A stretch of 64,000 nucleotides of DNA from Bacteriovoracales bacterium (GCA_030149295.1 JASBRV010000086.1:22988-86987), one strand, 5' to 3'; positions 42,234-50,973 are shown, numbered from the stretch's first letter. Numbers and translations: made by a program. The notes: generated by a model not told the origin, from the letters alone.

Positions 42234-43946
42234 ATGACTAAAAACATCTACGATAAACTTAGTGAAGAGAGGAAAGAATTACAAAAACAAGGATACATCC
42301 CTGATTGGTTTACAACGCAAGGGTGGCAGCTTTTCAAAGAGAGGTATCTTTGGAATGCCAAGGGTGTGACAGACACCTTCCGTAGAATTGCAAAAGTAGC
42401 GGCTGATAAAGCCCCTGGACCTGCTCCTGATTTCCTAGGAGACACTTGGGAAAACCTTTTCTTTAGAGAATTGAATTCAGGGAGAGCAGCGGGGTCAACT
42501 CCTGTTCTTTCTAACACAGGAACACCAAAAGGTCATTCTGTAAGCTGCTCAGGAGGATATGTACCTGATCATATTGATGGGTGGTATATGTCTCGGCATG
42601 AAACGGCGATGCTAACAAAAGCGGGGTTTGGAACTTCTGATTATTTAGGGGATATCCGTCCAAGAGGTTCTGAGATCAAAACAGGAGGCACAGCGTCAGG
42701 ATCACTCCCTGTCTTCCAAATGAAAGTGGATGACATGAGGAAGATTACCCAAGGAACAAGCCGTAGAGGTGCATGGGCAGGCTACACCGATATTGATCAT
42801 GGAGATTTCTGGGAAATTGCTCAATACTTAGAACATAGCCCTGATGGACTTAATGTCGGTTGGGTTATCCGAGATTCTTTTATTGAGAAACTGAATAACC
42901 AAGACCCGGAAGCTCTTAAGAGGTGGAAGAGAGTCATGAAGGTCCGAGCCGTGACAGGCAAGGGATACATCCTCATGATTGACAAAGTAAATAGAAACAG
43001 ACCTCAGATGTATAAAGATTTAGATTTGCTTGTGAAAGCTTCTAACCTTTGTACGGAAATCACTCTGTTTGCCGATGAAGATCACACCTTCACTTGTGTA
43101 CTTTCATCTGTGAATGCTATTCATTATGATGATTGGGCTAAATACAATACAGTATTTATCATGACTGTTTTCTTAGATTGCATCTGTCAGTTATTTATTG
43201 ATGATGCGAGAGGGAAGCCTGGATTTGAGAAATCAGTCCGATTCTCTGAAAAGGGTAGAGCCCTTGGTTTAGGAGTGCTTGGGTTTCATACATATCTACA
43301 AAGAAATATGATGCCCTTTGAAGGTCTGGAAGCACATCTCACTAATATCCAAATCTTCAGTCATCTGCACGATGAATCTCTTAAAGCCTCACAATGGATG
43401 GCAAGAGAATGGGGAGAGCCCGAATGGTGTAAAGGGTATGGAGTCAGAAATACTCATAGGACCGCCGTAGCTCCTAATACAAGCTCTGCACTGCTTTGTG
43501 GTGGCGTTTCCCAGGGGATTGAGCCTGTTGTGGCTAACGTGTACAAGCAAGGCTCTACAGCAGGTAATCTGGACAGAATCAATCCAGTATTTCTAGATTA
43601 CATGAAAGAGAAAGGCATGTATAAAAAGGAAGTCATTGACAGGGTTAGTAATAATAACGGATCAGTCCAAGATGAAGATTGGGTTTCTGATGAAATGAAA
43701 GAAGTTCTCAAGACAGCTTTTGAAATTGACCAAGGAGCTATCTTGAGGTTAGCAAGTGCAAGGCAGCCTAAATTATGTCAAGCACAGAGCCTCAACTTAT
43801 TCTTTAGCGATGAAGAAGAAGAAGAATATGCATCTGCTATTCATAAACAGGCCGTGCTAGATGATAATATTCTGTCCGTGTACTATATGAGGTCTTTATC
43901 TGGTGTTAAGGCCAGCAAAGGCGAATGTTCTGTTTGCGAGGGATAA
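42234..43946 (+). CDS. nrdA: Ribonucleotide reductase class I, large subunit, compact form
   Basis: 570 aa. C105 (SVSCSGG) and C288 (FTCVLSS) are the redox pair, N271-C273-E275 (NLCTEI) the catalytic site, Y550-Y551 (SVYYMRSL) the radical path and C565-x-x-C568 the C-terminal regenerating pair. There is no N-terminal ATP-cone, so it lacks the usual activity-site control by dATP; cellular NrdA is about 750 aa. Follows nrdB directly. Confidence 0.92.
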   Translation: MTKNIYDKLSEERKELQKQGYIPDWFTTQGWQLFKERYLWNAKGVTDTFRRIAKVAADKAPGPAPDFLGDTWENLFFRELNSGRAAGSTPVLSNTGTPKGHSVSCSGGYVPDHIDGWYMSRHETAMLTKAGFGTSDYLGDIRPRGSEIKTGGTASGSLPVFQMKVDDMRKITQGTSRRGAWAGYTDIDHGDFWEIAQYLEHSPDGLNVGWVIRDSFIEKLNNQDPEALKRWKRVMKVRAVTGKGYILMIDKVNRNRPQMYKDLDLLVKASNLCTEITLFADEDHTFTCVLSSVNAIHYDDWAKYNTVFIMTVFLDCICQLFIDDARGKPGFEKSVRFSEKGRALGLGVLGFHTYLQRNMMPFEGLEAHLTNIQIFSHLHDESLKASQWMAREWGEPEWCKGYGVRNTHRTAVAPNTSSALLCGGVSQGIEPVVANVYKQGSTAGNLDRINPVFLDYMKEKGMYKKEVIDRVSNNNGSVQDEDWVSDEMKEVLKTAFEIDQGAILRLASARQPKLCQAQSLNLFFSDEEEEEYASAIHKQAVLDDNILSVYYMRSLSGVKASKGECSVCEG

Positions 43947-43949
43947 ACA

Positions 43950-44363
43950 ATGAAAGTTAAAGATTATTTTATTAATGAAGATCATATTCTTGCTTTTTCT
44001 ATGCCTGATTTGGTTACAGGTATTATTGAAGCTCAAGAGAATGGACGCACATTAGGTGATCCTAATCTTGCTTCAAAGGTAGGTGTAGAATACCGTGTCG
44101 CTCTTCTGAAAGAAGAATCTGAAATCCAAAAAGATTCAGATGAAGACACCGAAGATGAAAAAGAAGAAAAGCAATCTACGGAAGATCAGGATGAAGAGAG
44201 TAAAGATGAAACTATTAAGCCTCTTAGTGAAGTCACAGATGAGGAAATCGACGCATTTGATAACTTCCCTGACCTGAAAGAGTTTGCCAATAAATATGGT
44301 ATCACTGGTCGAGGTGAGATTCAGGTTAAAAAGCGCCTGAAAGAAGCCAGAGACAACCAATAA
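43950..44363 (+). CDS. Acidic protein of unknown function (137 aa)
   Basis: A highly acidic middle (EDTEDEKEEKQSTEDQDEES) joins an N-terminal helical region and a C-terminal segment ending in FANKYGITGRGEIQVKKRLK, which resembles a small SAP/HeH-like DNA-binding helix pair. Position after nrdA gives no further clue. Confidence 0.6.
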   Translation: MKVKDYFINEDHILAFSMPDLVTGIIEAQENGRTLGDPNLASKVGVEYRVALLKEESEIQKDSDEDTEDEKEEKQSTEDQDEESKDETIKPLSEVTDEEIDAFDNFPDLKEFANKYGITGRGEIQVKKRLKEARDNQ

Positions 44364-44386
44364 TCTTATAAATTTAAGGAGTCATT

Positions 44387-44638
44387 ATGGTTATCAACAC
44401 TTTGCTAGAGAAATCTATTGACAAATCATTGCCATGCTCAAGGCTGAAGTTAGAAGTTCCTTGTGAGTTTTTCACTTTAGAATTAGGTATGGTTGAGGAA
44501 GATTTCTATCATTGGATCACTTCTAGTGATCTTGTGGAATCTTACTCTTGCAGTAATATCTTAGAAGGTATTGCACATGATGTTGTTTTGGAGTTGAGAA
44601 CAAATGATGGCTCCTTATCTCTTTTAGATGTGAAATAG
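44387..44638 (+). CDS. Hypothetical protein (83 aa)
   Basis: No family recognised. AAGGAG is 6 bases before the ATG. Lies between the acidic protein and dNMP kinase. Confidence 0.5.
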   Translation: MVINTLLEKSIDKSLPCSRLKLEVPCEFFTLELGMVEEDFYHWITSSDLVESYSCSNILEGIAHDVVLELRTNDGSLSLLDVK

Positions 44639-44646
44639 GTGGTATT

Positions 44647-45393
44647 ATGATACAACTAATTGGAATCTCTGGATTAGCTAGATCAGGTAAAGACACAACA
44701 GCCGATGTCATAAAGGAATACCTGATCAAGAACTCCACATTCTGTCATAAGTACAATCTTGCCGATGAATTAAAAAAGCAAGTCAATAAGATCATGGGTT
44801 GGAATGACAGACATGCTTATGGGGATTTAAAAGAAGAAGTAACTGAGAAAGTCATCTCTACGAAGGACATCAAGGCTGTTCTTTGGGATTCTTTCGATAA
44901 TTCCCTTCGAGGTAAAACCATAACCACATATGATAAGATTGAAGTTGATTACAACATCAATGTTCTTGTCAATGCATGGCTTTGTGTTATGCAAGCTAAC
45001 GGTGTGGTAAATAAATCGTGGCTATCTTCTGGACTTCTTTCCATCAAAGCCTCTCCCAGGATGATGTATCAACTTCATGGTACAGACTTCGCCAGGAATT
45101 GCATCTCAGATGCGGTTTGGTTTGATATAGCTGAAGAAGTTGCGGAAAGGAAGGGCGGAGTCATGATTGTTCCAGATATCAGATTCCTGAATGAAGCAGC
45201 TTGGATCATGAAGCAAGGAGGGATTTTGATAGCCGTCGATAGACCTTCTCAAGAAAAGATATCTTCCAGCGGACACATCAGTGAGAAATTCATACCAAAA
45301 ATAAAGGATAAAGCTATGTATGTAATCGACAACGATGGAACAATTGAAGATTTAAGAGAAGAGGTCAAGGAGATTATGCGTAATGTCTATTGA
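44647..45393 (+). CDS. Deoxynucleoside monophosphate kinase
   Basis: 248 aa. P-loop GLARSGKDTTAD at residues 9-20, a WNDRHAYGDLKEE region, YQLHGTDFARNC and VPDIRFLNEA match T4 gp1-type dNMP kinases. Converts dNMPs to dNDPs for replication. Overlaps the dCMP deaminase gene. Confidence 0.85.
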   Translation: MIQLIGISGLARSGKDTTADVIKEYLIKNSTFCHKYNLADELKKQVNKIMGWNDRHAYGDLKEEVTEKVISTKDIKAVLWDSFDNSLRGKTITTYDKIEVDYNINVLVNAWLCVMQANGVVNKSWLSSGLLSIKASPRMMYQLHGTDFARNCISDAVWFDIAEEVAERKGGVMIVPDIRFLNEAAWIMKQGGILIAVDRPSQEKISSSGHISEKFIPKIKDKAMYVIDNDGTIEDLREEVKEIMRNVY

Positions 45394-45889
45394 TTGGGAT
45401 TCTTTTTTCTTCGGACTTGCTCATGTAGCTGCAAAGAAATCTAAAGACCCAAGTACACAAGTGGGCTGTGTCATTGTAGACGAGAATGATAGAATGGTCT
45501 CTATGGGGTTTAATGGTTTCCCAAAACACATGGATGACAAATGGGCTTATGATCAAGGAAGAGAGTTTAAGTTGAAGTATACACTTCATGCCGAAGAGAA
45601 CGCCGTTGCATTCGCAGGTAAAAGTTTAGAGGGTTGCAGGGCTTACCTGACACATCCTCCTTGTGGACACTGCTTGTCTTTACTAAAACAAGTAGGCATT
45701 TCATCAATCTATTATATTGATCCTCCTAAAGAATGGAAAAGTAGGTGGGGCACTGATGAGATGTTAGCTATTGCCGATCACCTTGGAATTAAAATGTATT
45801 ACGGGGGACATAATGGGAAACAAGAGGAACCGCCAGAAAGTTCTAGACAAGAGATGGGCGAAGAAGAGGGAGAAGGGTCGAGTGACTAA
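45383..45889 (+). CDS. dCMP deaminase
   Basis: 168 aa. Zinc site H69-A-E71 (LHAEENA) and P93-C94-G-H-C97 (PPCGHC), with DPSTQVGCVIVDEN upstream. Turns dCMP into dUMP, the ThyX substrate. The C-terminal 25 residues (QEEPPESSRQEMGEEEG) overlap the PhoH gene in another frame. Confidence 0.9.
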   Translation: MSIDWDSFFFGLAHVAAKKSKDPSTQVGCVIVDENDRMVSMGFNGFPKHMDDKWAYDQGREFKLKYTLHAEENAVAFAGKSLEGCRAYLTHPPCGHCLSLLKQVGISSIYYIDPPKEWKSRWGTDEMLAIADHLGIKMYYGGHNGKQEEPPESSRQEMGEEEGEGSSD

Positions 45890-46562
45890 TACTAAATTGG
45901 TGGATAAAGAGATGCTGCCTCCTATCACAGCAAAAACAGAAAAACAAAAAGAACTATTTGCTGCTTTGCATTCCGACGATGCGGTAATTGTTGTCAGAGG
46001 CCCTGCTGGAACAGGTAAGACCTATTGTACGGCGGGAGATGCTGCTGATGAACTTCTGAGAAATCATATTGCAAGAATCGTGATTTCACGTCCTTATGTA
46101 GGGATGGGAGAGAAAATGGGCTTCAGACCTGGAACAGAACAAGAAAAGCTGATGCCTTTCATGCTGCCTATAATTGATGTCCTGAAGAAAAGGATGGGTA
46201 AGGGTGCTTTTGACACGAATCTACAAAATGGTAATATCGAATTGGTTCCTCTTGAAACATTAAGAGGTAGATCATTTGAAGATGCTATTGTAATTGTTGA
46301 TGAAGCTCAGAATACCACTCCTAAAGAAATGAGAAGTATTGTTACTCGTATTGGTGAAAATTGCCAATTGATCCTTATGGGTGATCCTAAGCAAAAAGAT
46401 ATTGAAGGCGACTCTGGCCTAGATTGGGTTTGTGATCTTATCAGGAGCCACAGTATCCCAAACACAAGCATCATTGATTTCTCTATTGATGACTGTGTAA
46501 GATCAGATATCTGTGGCCATTTCCTGAGAGCTTTAGATAAAGACTCTTTTATTACATATTAA
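45813..46562 (+). CDS. phoH: PhoH-like ATPase
   Basis: 249 aa. Walker A GPAGTGKT (63-70), ISRPYVGMGEKMGFRPG, Walker B IVIVDEAQN and LMGDPKQKDI are the PhoH pattern. Basic N terminus. ATG 45813 follows a GGGGGA ribosome site. Role in phages unsettled; ATP-dependent RNA handling is suspected. Ends head-on against the M15 gene with an 11-base overlap. Confidence 0.88.
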   Translation: MGNKRNRQKVLDKRWAKKREKGRVTNTKLVDKEMLPPITAKTEKQKELFAALHSDDAVIVVRGPAGTGKTYCTAGDAADELLRNHIARIVISRPYVGMGEKMGFRPGTEQEKLMPFMLPIIDVLKKRMGKGAFDTNLQNGNIELVPLETLRGRSFEDAIVIVDEAQNTTPKEMRSIVTRIGENCQLILMGDPKQKDIEGDSGLDWVCDLIRSHSIPNTSIIDFSIDDCVRSDICGHFLRALDKDSFITY

Positions 46563-47019
46563 TTCCTACCTCATAAGATGCTTCACCGTTATTAAATCTA
46601 GCGGTGAGGCATTCCCTCCTGTTTTCTCCTATTCTTTTATAACTGATGTGAATCCAAACACTATCCCCATCATCCTCAAAAATAAGCTGATCAAAAGGAA
46701 TAATAGAATCTCTAATCCTTTCAGCAACTCTCATCATACCTACCTTTCCAATACCTTCCACAATGAAATCACACGCCTCTCCTTTTGCATGTTGTGATGT
46801 TTCACTGCCTCCTACCTCTATATTCAACAACCTCCCTCTATAACCACTTGTCACAATCATAGGAACATTGATAAGCTCTCTGATAGGCTGAAGAGTGGCC
46901 ACACAAAGGGCTTGTAGAGCCATCTTGTGCTGCTCTGTTGGAGTGTTGTCTATTCCTTTGGCTTCGGCTGTAGCACTTCTAGTGAATTCATTTAACCAAA
47001 AATTGTTTGTTAGTTGCAA
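46552..47019 (-). CDS. M15-type peptidoglycan peptidase
   Basis: 155 aa. VTSGYRGRLLN (58 onward), SQHAKGEACDF with His77 and Asp84, and a late VWIHISY His give the M15_3 zinc peptidase motif. These cleave D-Ala bonds in the cell wall. No signal peptide. It is the only minus-strand gene between 36932 and 50973, has its own extended -10 promoter, and is a second lysin beside the SleB enzyme. Confidence 0.85.
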   Translation of the reverse strand: MQLTNNFWLNEFTRSATAEAKGIDNTPTEQHKMALQALCVATLQPIRELINVPMIVTSGYRGRLLNIEVGGSETSQHAKGEACDFIVEGIGKVGMMRVAERIRDSIIPFDQLIFEDDGDSVWIHISYKRIGENRRECLTARFNNGEASYEVGINM

Positions 47020-47050
47020 TGGTATCTCCTTTTTGTTAGGGTTACACCCT

Positions 47051-47059
47051 ATTATAACA
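47051..47059 (-). promoter_or_regulatory. Extended -10 promoter for the M15 gene
   Basis: On the minus strand TGTTATAAT followed by AGGGTGTAA; no good -35. The word TATAATAGGGTGTA matches the tRNA promoter and the 51034 promoter. Confidence 0.65.
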
Positions 47060-47069
47060 TAGGAGGGGC

Positions 47070-47270
47070 ATGAAAGACATGAGAAGCCTTAGTAAGACTG
47101 TAGGTAGCTTTGACGCCAAAGACGTTCTAAACAAAATGACTGTAGAATTAAATAGTATCATCGAAGAGTCTCAGATGAGGGGTTGTATGATCCGACTAGA
47201 GAGAGTAGAATCCTATTGCAAGGGTTCTTACAACACTATCACAATCAACTACAACGAGTATAAGGAGTGA
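47070..47270 (+). CDS. Hypothetical protein (66 aa)
   Basis: Small helical protein. AGGAGGGG before the ATG. No family recognised. Confidence 0.5.
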   Translation: MKDMRSLSKTVGSFDAKDVLNKMTVELNSIIEESQMRGCMIRLERVESYCKGSYNTITINYNEYKE

Positions 47271-47272
47271 TT

Positions 47273-47767
47273 ATGTGGAGCAGTGAAAGCAATAGTTACA
47301 GTATCATCAGATACGAAGAGTATGATCTTGACAAAGATAAGATGGTGACTACTTATGCATTCAGTAAGATCATCAAAGCTATTAAGAATTATGAAGAACT
47401 TTGTTCTAATGAACCAGTAATTGTCGATCATGCTATCACTCTGATGAAGAAGTATGGCAACTTAACTTGCTGGGAAAAGTTCTTGTCTAAGATCAAAGGT
47501 GAGAAAGCAGTGAGGGATTCTCTTATCTTGTATGAGTTTGGAGACAAAACAAGAACCTTAGATTTTTATGTTAGAGGATTTCCTGTTAAAGATGTGACCC
47601 CGGAGTATTACACTAATACAAAACAAATGAACACACTGAAAACTTTGATCAGTACAGGTGTAGAGTGGATTATCTCAGATGATTGTTTGAAGTTTGTAGA
47701 AGAATTCTCTTCAATTGATATTATCGCCTATCGTAAGTATCTGAAAGAATTTTTGGAGATGAAATGA
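47273..47767 (+). CDS. Hypothetical protein (164 aa)
   Basis: Alpha/beta protein without known motifs. ATG 47273 (AAGGAGTG upstream) overlaps the previous stop region; GTG 47267 is also possible. Confidence 0.55.
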   Translation: MWSSESNSYSIIRYEEYDLDKDKMVTTYAFSKIIKAIKNYEELCSNEPVIVDHAITLMKKYGNLTCWEKFLSKIKGEKAVRDSLILYEFGDKTRTLDFYVRGFPVKDVTPEYYTNTKQMNTLKTLISTGVEWIISDDCLKFVEEFSSIDIIAYRKYLKEFLEMK

Positions 47768-48015
47768 GTGACTTGCTGGAATCCATAATGGAAACGACAA
47801 CCAAGCACCAGAGGGAAACGGGGAGGTATCCTTCGTATCTCAGAATTAAAAGAGAACACTGGATAGCCCTTTCCGAAGATCATCACAACCACACGAATGC
47901 TCTTGTTCTTTATAAGGAATATGCACCACCTCCCAGAATGTTTATGGGCATGGAAGTGAGCTTCTATGAAGGGCAGGAAGCATCAAATCAATTTTTACAA
48001 CACGAAGTCTGGTAG
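47764..48015 (+). CDS. Hypothetical protein (83 aa)
   Basis: N-terminal helix, then PSYLRIKREHW and a C-terminal strand pair (RMFMGMEVSFYEG), a layout seen in small phage proteins of unknown role. ATGA overlap with the gene before. Confidence 0.55.
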   Translation: MSDLLESIMETTTKHQRETGRYPSYLRIKREHWIALSEDHHNHTNALVLYKEYAPPPRMFMGMEVSFYEGQEASNQFLQHEVW

Positions 48016-48026
48016 GAGGATATAAA

Positions 48027-48152
48027 ATGTTTGCAGCTTTTCTTCTAGGAGTTATTGTAGGTGTAGGTCTTATCGTAGGTGTTATTGTTTACCACATGAG
48101 ACTTGAAGGTGTCACAATGAAAGACATCAAAGAGATTTGGGAGGAACTATGA
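48027..48152 (+). CDS. Very small membrane protein (41 aa)
   Basis: MFAAFLLGVIVGVGLIVGV is a glycine-rich membrane helix, followed by a charged tail (MKDIKEIWEEL). GGAGGA lies before the ATG and the stop overlaps the next start (ATGA), which supports expression. Confidence 0.55.
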   Translation: MFAAFLLGVIVGVGLIVGVIVYHMRLEGVTMKDIKEIWEEL

Positions 48153-48379
48153 GTATTATTGAAACACTGGTGAATGCTTTTCCTGAAGATGTTGTTGATA
48201 TCTCTATCAAATCAACTAATATGTGGAAGCTCATGACCGTCATGAAAGAGATGCAGGCTGATACAGGAGATGACATTTGCTTTACTCTGTGGCCTGAAGG
48301 ATATGGCACTATTGATGGTGTTGATGAAATCGGTAACAAGTACAAAATTGCTTCAGTCCACAGAGTTGTCGGGCTTTAG
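48149..48379 (+). CDS. Hypothetical protein (76 aa)
   Basis: Soluble; ends in a beta-like YKIASVHRVVGL. ATG 48149 in an ATGA overlap, with GGAGGA upstream. No family recognised. Confidence 0.5.
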   Translation: MSIIETLVNAFPEDVVDISIKSTNMWKLMTVMKEMQADTGDDICFTLWPEGYGTIDGVDEIGNKYKIASVHRVVGL

Positions 48380-48388
48380 GAGAGATAT

Positions 48389-48850
48389 ATGAATATTATC
48401 AAAGGAGACCTGATTAAAGCCAGTCTATCCAGTGAAGACCCGGTTAATGTCATAATTCACGGGTGTAACGCTCAAGGAGTGATGGGGTCAGGATTCGCAA
48501 AGCAATTGAAGGGAGTCTTTCCTGAAAACTTCAAAGGTTATAAGGAATTCTGTGAAGATACATCACCTTCCCCTGGGGCTGTTTTTGTTGATGAAGAAAA
48601 AGGGGTTACAATCTGTAATGCAATAACCCAGAAGTCCTTCGGGAGAGATGGGAAGCTTTATGTAAGCTATGATGGCCTAGATTCGTGTTTTGATGATATA
48701 GGGGAATTCTTCAGGATGCTCGGAGACTCAAATGATGTTATTGGATATCCTATGATCGGTGCAGGATTAGGCGGTGGTGATTGGAACATCATCAAAGAGA
48801 TTATTGACCATAGACTGAAATGCCTAAACCACAACTTGTATATCTTGTAA
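48389..48850 (+). CDS. Macro-domain (ADP-ribose-binding) protein
   Basis: 153 aa, essentially one macro domain. MNIIKGDLIKA, VIIHGCNAQGVMGSGFAKQL (the ADP-ribose phosphate loop), VTICNAITQ and GYPMIGAGLGGGDW are all present. Macro domains bind or hydrolyse ADP-ribose derivatives, such as ADP-ribose-1''-phosphate or ADP-ribosyl marks. Together with the NADAR gene and the NAMPT/Prs pair it suggests ADP-ribose handling. Confidence 0.88.
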   Translation: MNIIKGDLIKASLSSEDPVNVIIHGCNAQGVMGSGFAKQLKGVFPENFKGYKEFCEDTSPSPGAVFVDEEKGVTICNAITQKSFGRDGKLYVSYDGLDSCFDDIGEFFRMLGDSNDVIGYPMIGAGLGGGDWNIIKEIIDHRLKCLNHNLYIL

Positions 48851-48863
48851 ATAGGAGAACACA

Positions 48864-49280
48864 ATGAATAGAGAAAATATTGAATACATGATTGGTATTA
48901 TGGAAGAAGCAGAAGCCTTGGATATGAATTACTTCCAAGATTCACCAAATGACGAGCCCGGTTACGCAGAAACTATTGACATCTTGCATAAGTGTGGTAA
49001 TAGAGCCTGCTTTGCTGGGTACATGGCTATCTCTGATAAATTCAAACAGGATGGAGGATGTTCTATGAGAGGCGCACCGGCAATCGGCCGCTTCCATGAG
49101 GATGAAGCAGTCGCTTATTGGCTTGATATTTCGGAAGAACTCGCATCTGAAATTGTTTTCCCTAACCCTGAAATCTTTAATAGAAAATCTTATAGTACAA
49201 TTAGCCCAAGAGATGTAATCCAAGTATTGGAAAACATTCTTGATGGGGAGTATGGAGAACAACACTATGATGCTGCGTGA
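48864..49280 (+). CDS. Conserved phage protein with CGxxxCFAG motif
   Basis: 138 aa. HKCGNRACFAGYMAI followed by a helical EAVAYWLDIS region is a layout I recognise from small phage proteins of unknown function (Cys-Gly...Cys-x-Ala/Ile-Gly). Possibly metal binding. Overlaps the next gene. Confidence 0.6.
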   Translation: MNRENIEYMIGIMEEAEALDMNYFQDSPNDEPGYAETIDILHKCGNRACFAGYMAISDKFKQDGGCSMRGAPAIGRFHEDEAVAYWLDISEELASEIVFPNPEIFNRKSYSTISPRDVIQVLENILDGEYGEQHYDAA

Positions 49281-49491
49281 CCTGACACATATAAGAATAA
49301 AGTATATTCTCACCGATCCTTCTAAGGAATCTATTGCTTATATCATGAATTCAGCAGAGATGGACTTTGAATATGAAGATGGTTCTATACACAAAAGAAA
49401 GATCACAATTCATGCCGAAACGGCTGAAGAGCTTGAGCTTCTTTCAGAAGGTATAAAAGAAACAATAATGCTTATGAGGGATTCCTTATGA
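49252..49491 (+). CDS. Hypothetical protein (79 aa)
   Basis: Beta-rich with a C-terminal helix. ATG 49252 fits GGGGAG upstream, but ATG 49267 or 49270 are possible. No family recognised. Confidence 0.5.
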   Translation: MENNTMMLRDLTHIRIKYILTDPSKESIAYIMNSAEMDFEYEDGSIHKRKITIHAETAEELELLSEGIKETIMLMRDSL

Positions 49492-49796
49492 AACGTGTAG
49501 ATGAGATGTCTATTAGAGAAATCAATACACTTATTGTGTACACCCTATTTGGTGATGGATGTTTCTTGAGCCCCTTGTACAACAACAGTCACTTTATTAA
49601 TGTGATTGATGAGTTCCGTGGTTCCATCTCTTTTGCACCTTACATTGCTAATGATAATATGTGGCATGTAGTTGTATCAAAATACATGGAAGATGGAACA
49701 AGATCAGTGTACAGTGGGGTCTATGACGATTATGATGAGGGGATCATCAGACTGATGCTCAAGGTATTGCTTAGAGAACCAAAGGAGGATGTATGA
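49488..49796 (+). CDS. Hypothetical protein (102 aa)
   Basis: Alpha/beta protein with no known motif. ATGA overlaps at both ends. Confidence 0.5.
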   Translation: MKRVDEMSIREINTLIVYTLFGDGCFLSPLYNNSHFINVIDEFRGSISFAPYIANDNMWHVVVSKYMEDGTRSVYSGVYDDYDEGIIRLMLKVLLREPKEDV

Positions 49797-50176
49797 AAGT
49801 ACAAGAGTTGACACTAGATTGTTCTAAGTGGCGTTGCGGAGGTTTTGGTAAGAACACTTACGGACAAGGCAGCACAGCCCTGCTAAACAAAGAAGGGTTT
49901 ATGTGCTGCCTTGGTCAATTTGGCGAACAGCTAGGTGTTCCTGAAGATTTACTGCTGGACCACCATGTCCCCTCTGAAATTGATGAAGGTTATCAGACTC
50001 TTTACGAACAAGCAGGATTGCTGAATGATTCATTAAGAGAAGAATCTTTATCTGACACTTTAGTAGCGATAAATGATAATTCATTCTCCACACCAGAAGA
50101 AAAGATAGAGCAAATCAAAGAAACACTATCAAAAGAGGGTATTACCTTGCGAGTGATCAACGAAGAGGCTCTGTAA
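49793..50176 (+). CDS. Conserved phage protein with MCCLG motif
   Basis: 127 aa. WRCGGFGKNTYGQGSTALL followed by EGFMCCLGQFGEQLGV resembles a recurrent phage family (W.RG...LL...G.MCCLG) of unknown role. The C-terminal part is helical. Its stop lies in an inverted repeat arm. Confidence 0.6.
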   Translation: MKVQELTLDCSKWRCGGFGKNTYGQGSTALLNKEGFMCCLGQFGEQLGVPEDLLLDHHVPSEIDEGYQTLYEQAGLLNDSLREESLSDTLVAINDNSFSTPEEKIEQIKETLSKEGITLRVINEEAL

Positions 50177-50261
50177 GGCTCTGTAAGCGTTTCTAAGGCA
50201 TACCCTATGGGGTAGTCCTAGGGATACCTAATAACGCCCTGAGAAGCTCATACAGAGCCTC
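50165..50261. repeat. Inverted repeat between two plus-strand genes
   Basis: GAGGCTCTGTA (50165-50175) and TACAGAGCCTC (50251-50261) are perfect inverted copies, with a tandem GGCTCTGTAA and an ACCCTATGGGGT hairpin between them. No T tract, so not a plain terminator; a structured RNA or processing site is possible. Confidence 0.6.
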
Positions 50262-50291
50262 TGAGACACATAAACAACAGGAGGGGTAGGT

Positions 50292-50492
50292 ATGTATCAA
50301 GATACTGAATGGCTGAGTACATGCATCGCCACTTTAGAAAGAGAGATTCGAGAGTGGGAGATGAAGAAATTCATGGCTTCCTATAAATCTGTTGTGAAGC
50401 TCTGCGAGGATGAAATCTGGGAGAGACAGCAACAGATTGAGGAAATCAAACGAGAGATTGAAAGACAAGGAGACACTGGTGAAAATCAATGA
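50292..50492 (+). CDS. Hypothetical coiled-coil protein (66 aa)
   Basis: Helical, charged (ATLEREIREWEMKK; EIWERQQQIEEIKREIERQ). GGAGGGG before the ATG. Unknown role. Confidence 0.55.
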   Translation: MYQDTEWLSTCIATLEREIREWEMKKFMASYKSVVKLCEDEIWERQQQIEEIKREIERQGDTGENQ

Positions 50493-50973
50493 CATCATTA
50501 TTAACACATCAAACCACCACCTATATGATGCAGAAGATGGATGGAGGTATAGAGATTGCCTTGAAGCTAATATGAGTCTGAATAAGTATTTGGATGTCAT
50601 GCTTGACCCTGTTGATGGTTCAAAAGATTGGGGTGGGGAATATTATTCCTGGCTTTCCTCTTTTAAGATTCCTGCTAATTCAGAGAATGGCTGGTGGAGT
50701 GAACAAGCAGTGCATCAAGATAATATCAAGCTGTTTATCATCCATACTATATCCTCTGCTATAAATCCATCAGTAATCCTAGATAATATCCAAGAACAAG
50801 TGAAGATGGTTGAGAATACGAATATCAGAGGTTTCAAAGTGGGAGTGGAGTGCTACAAGGAAACGGTAGCTCAGATTCTCGTAGACAATGATTATGACTT
50901 ACCTGAACAATTGTGGGGGTATGATGATTGGTGGGAGGAAATGGTGACTTCATCACTTGAAACTGAGAGATGA
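50479..50973 (+). CDS. Hypothetical protein (164 aa)
   Basis: GTG 50479 behind AAGGAG is preferred to a longer upstream frame that lacks a ribosome site. Trp-rich, soluble (KDWGGEYYSWLSSFK; WGYDDWWEEM). Last gene of the plus-strand unit before the gene-free region. Confidence 0.55.
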   Translation: MKINDIIINTSNHHLYDAEDGWRYRDCLEANMSLNKYLDVMLDPVDGSKDWGGEYYSWLSSFKIPANSENGWWSEQAVHQDNIKLFIIHTISSAINPSVILDNIQEQVKMVENTNIRGFKVGVECYKETVAQILVDNDYDLPEQLWGYDDWWEEMVTSSLETER

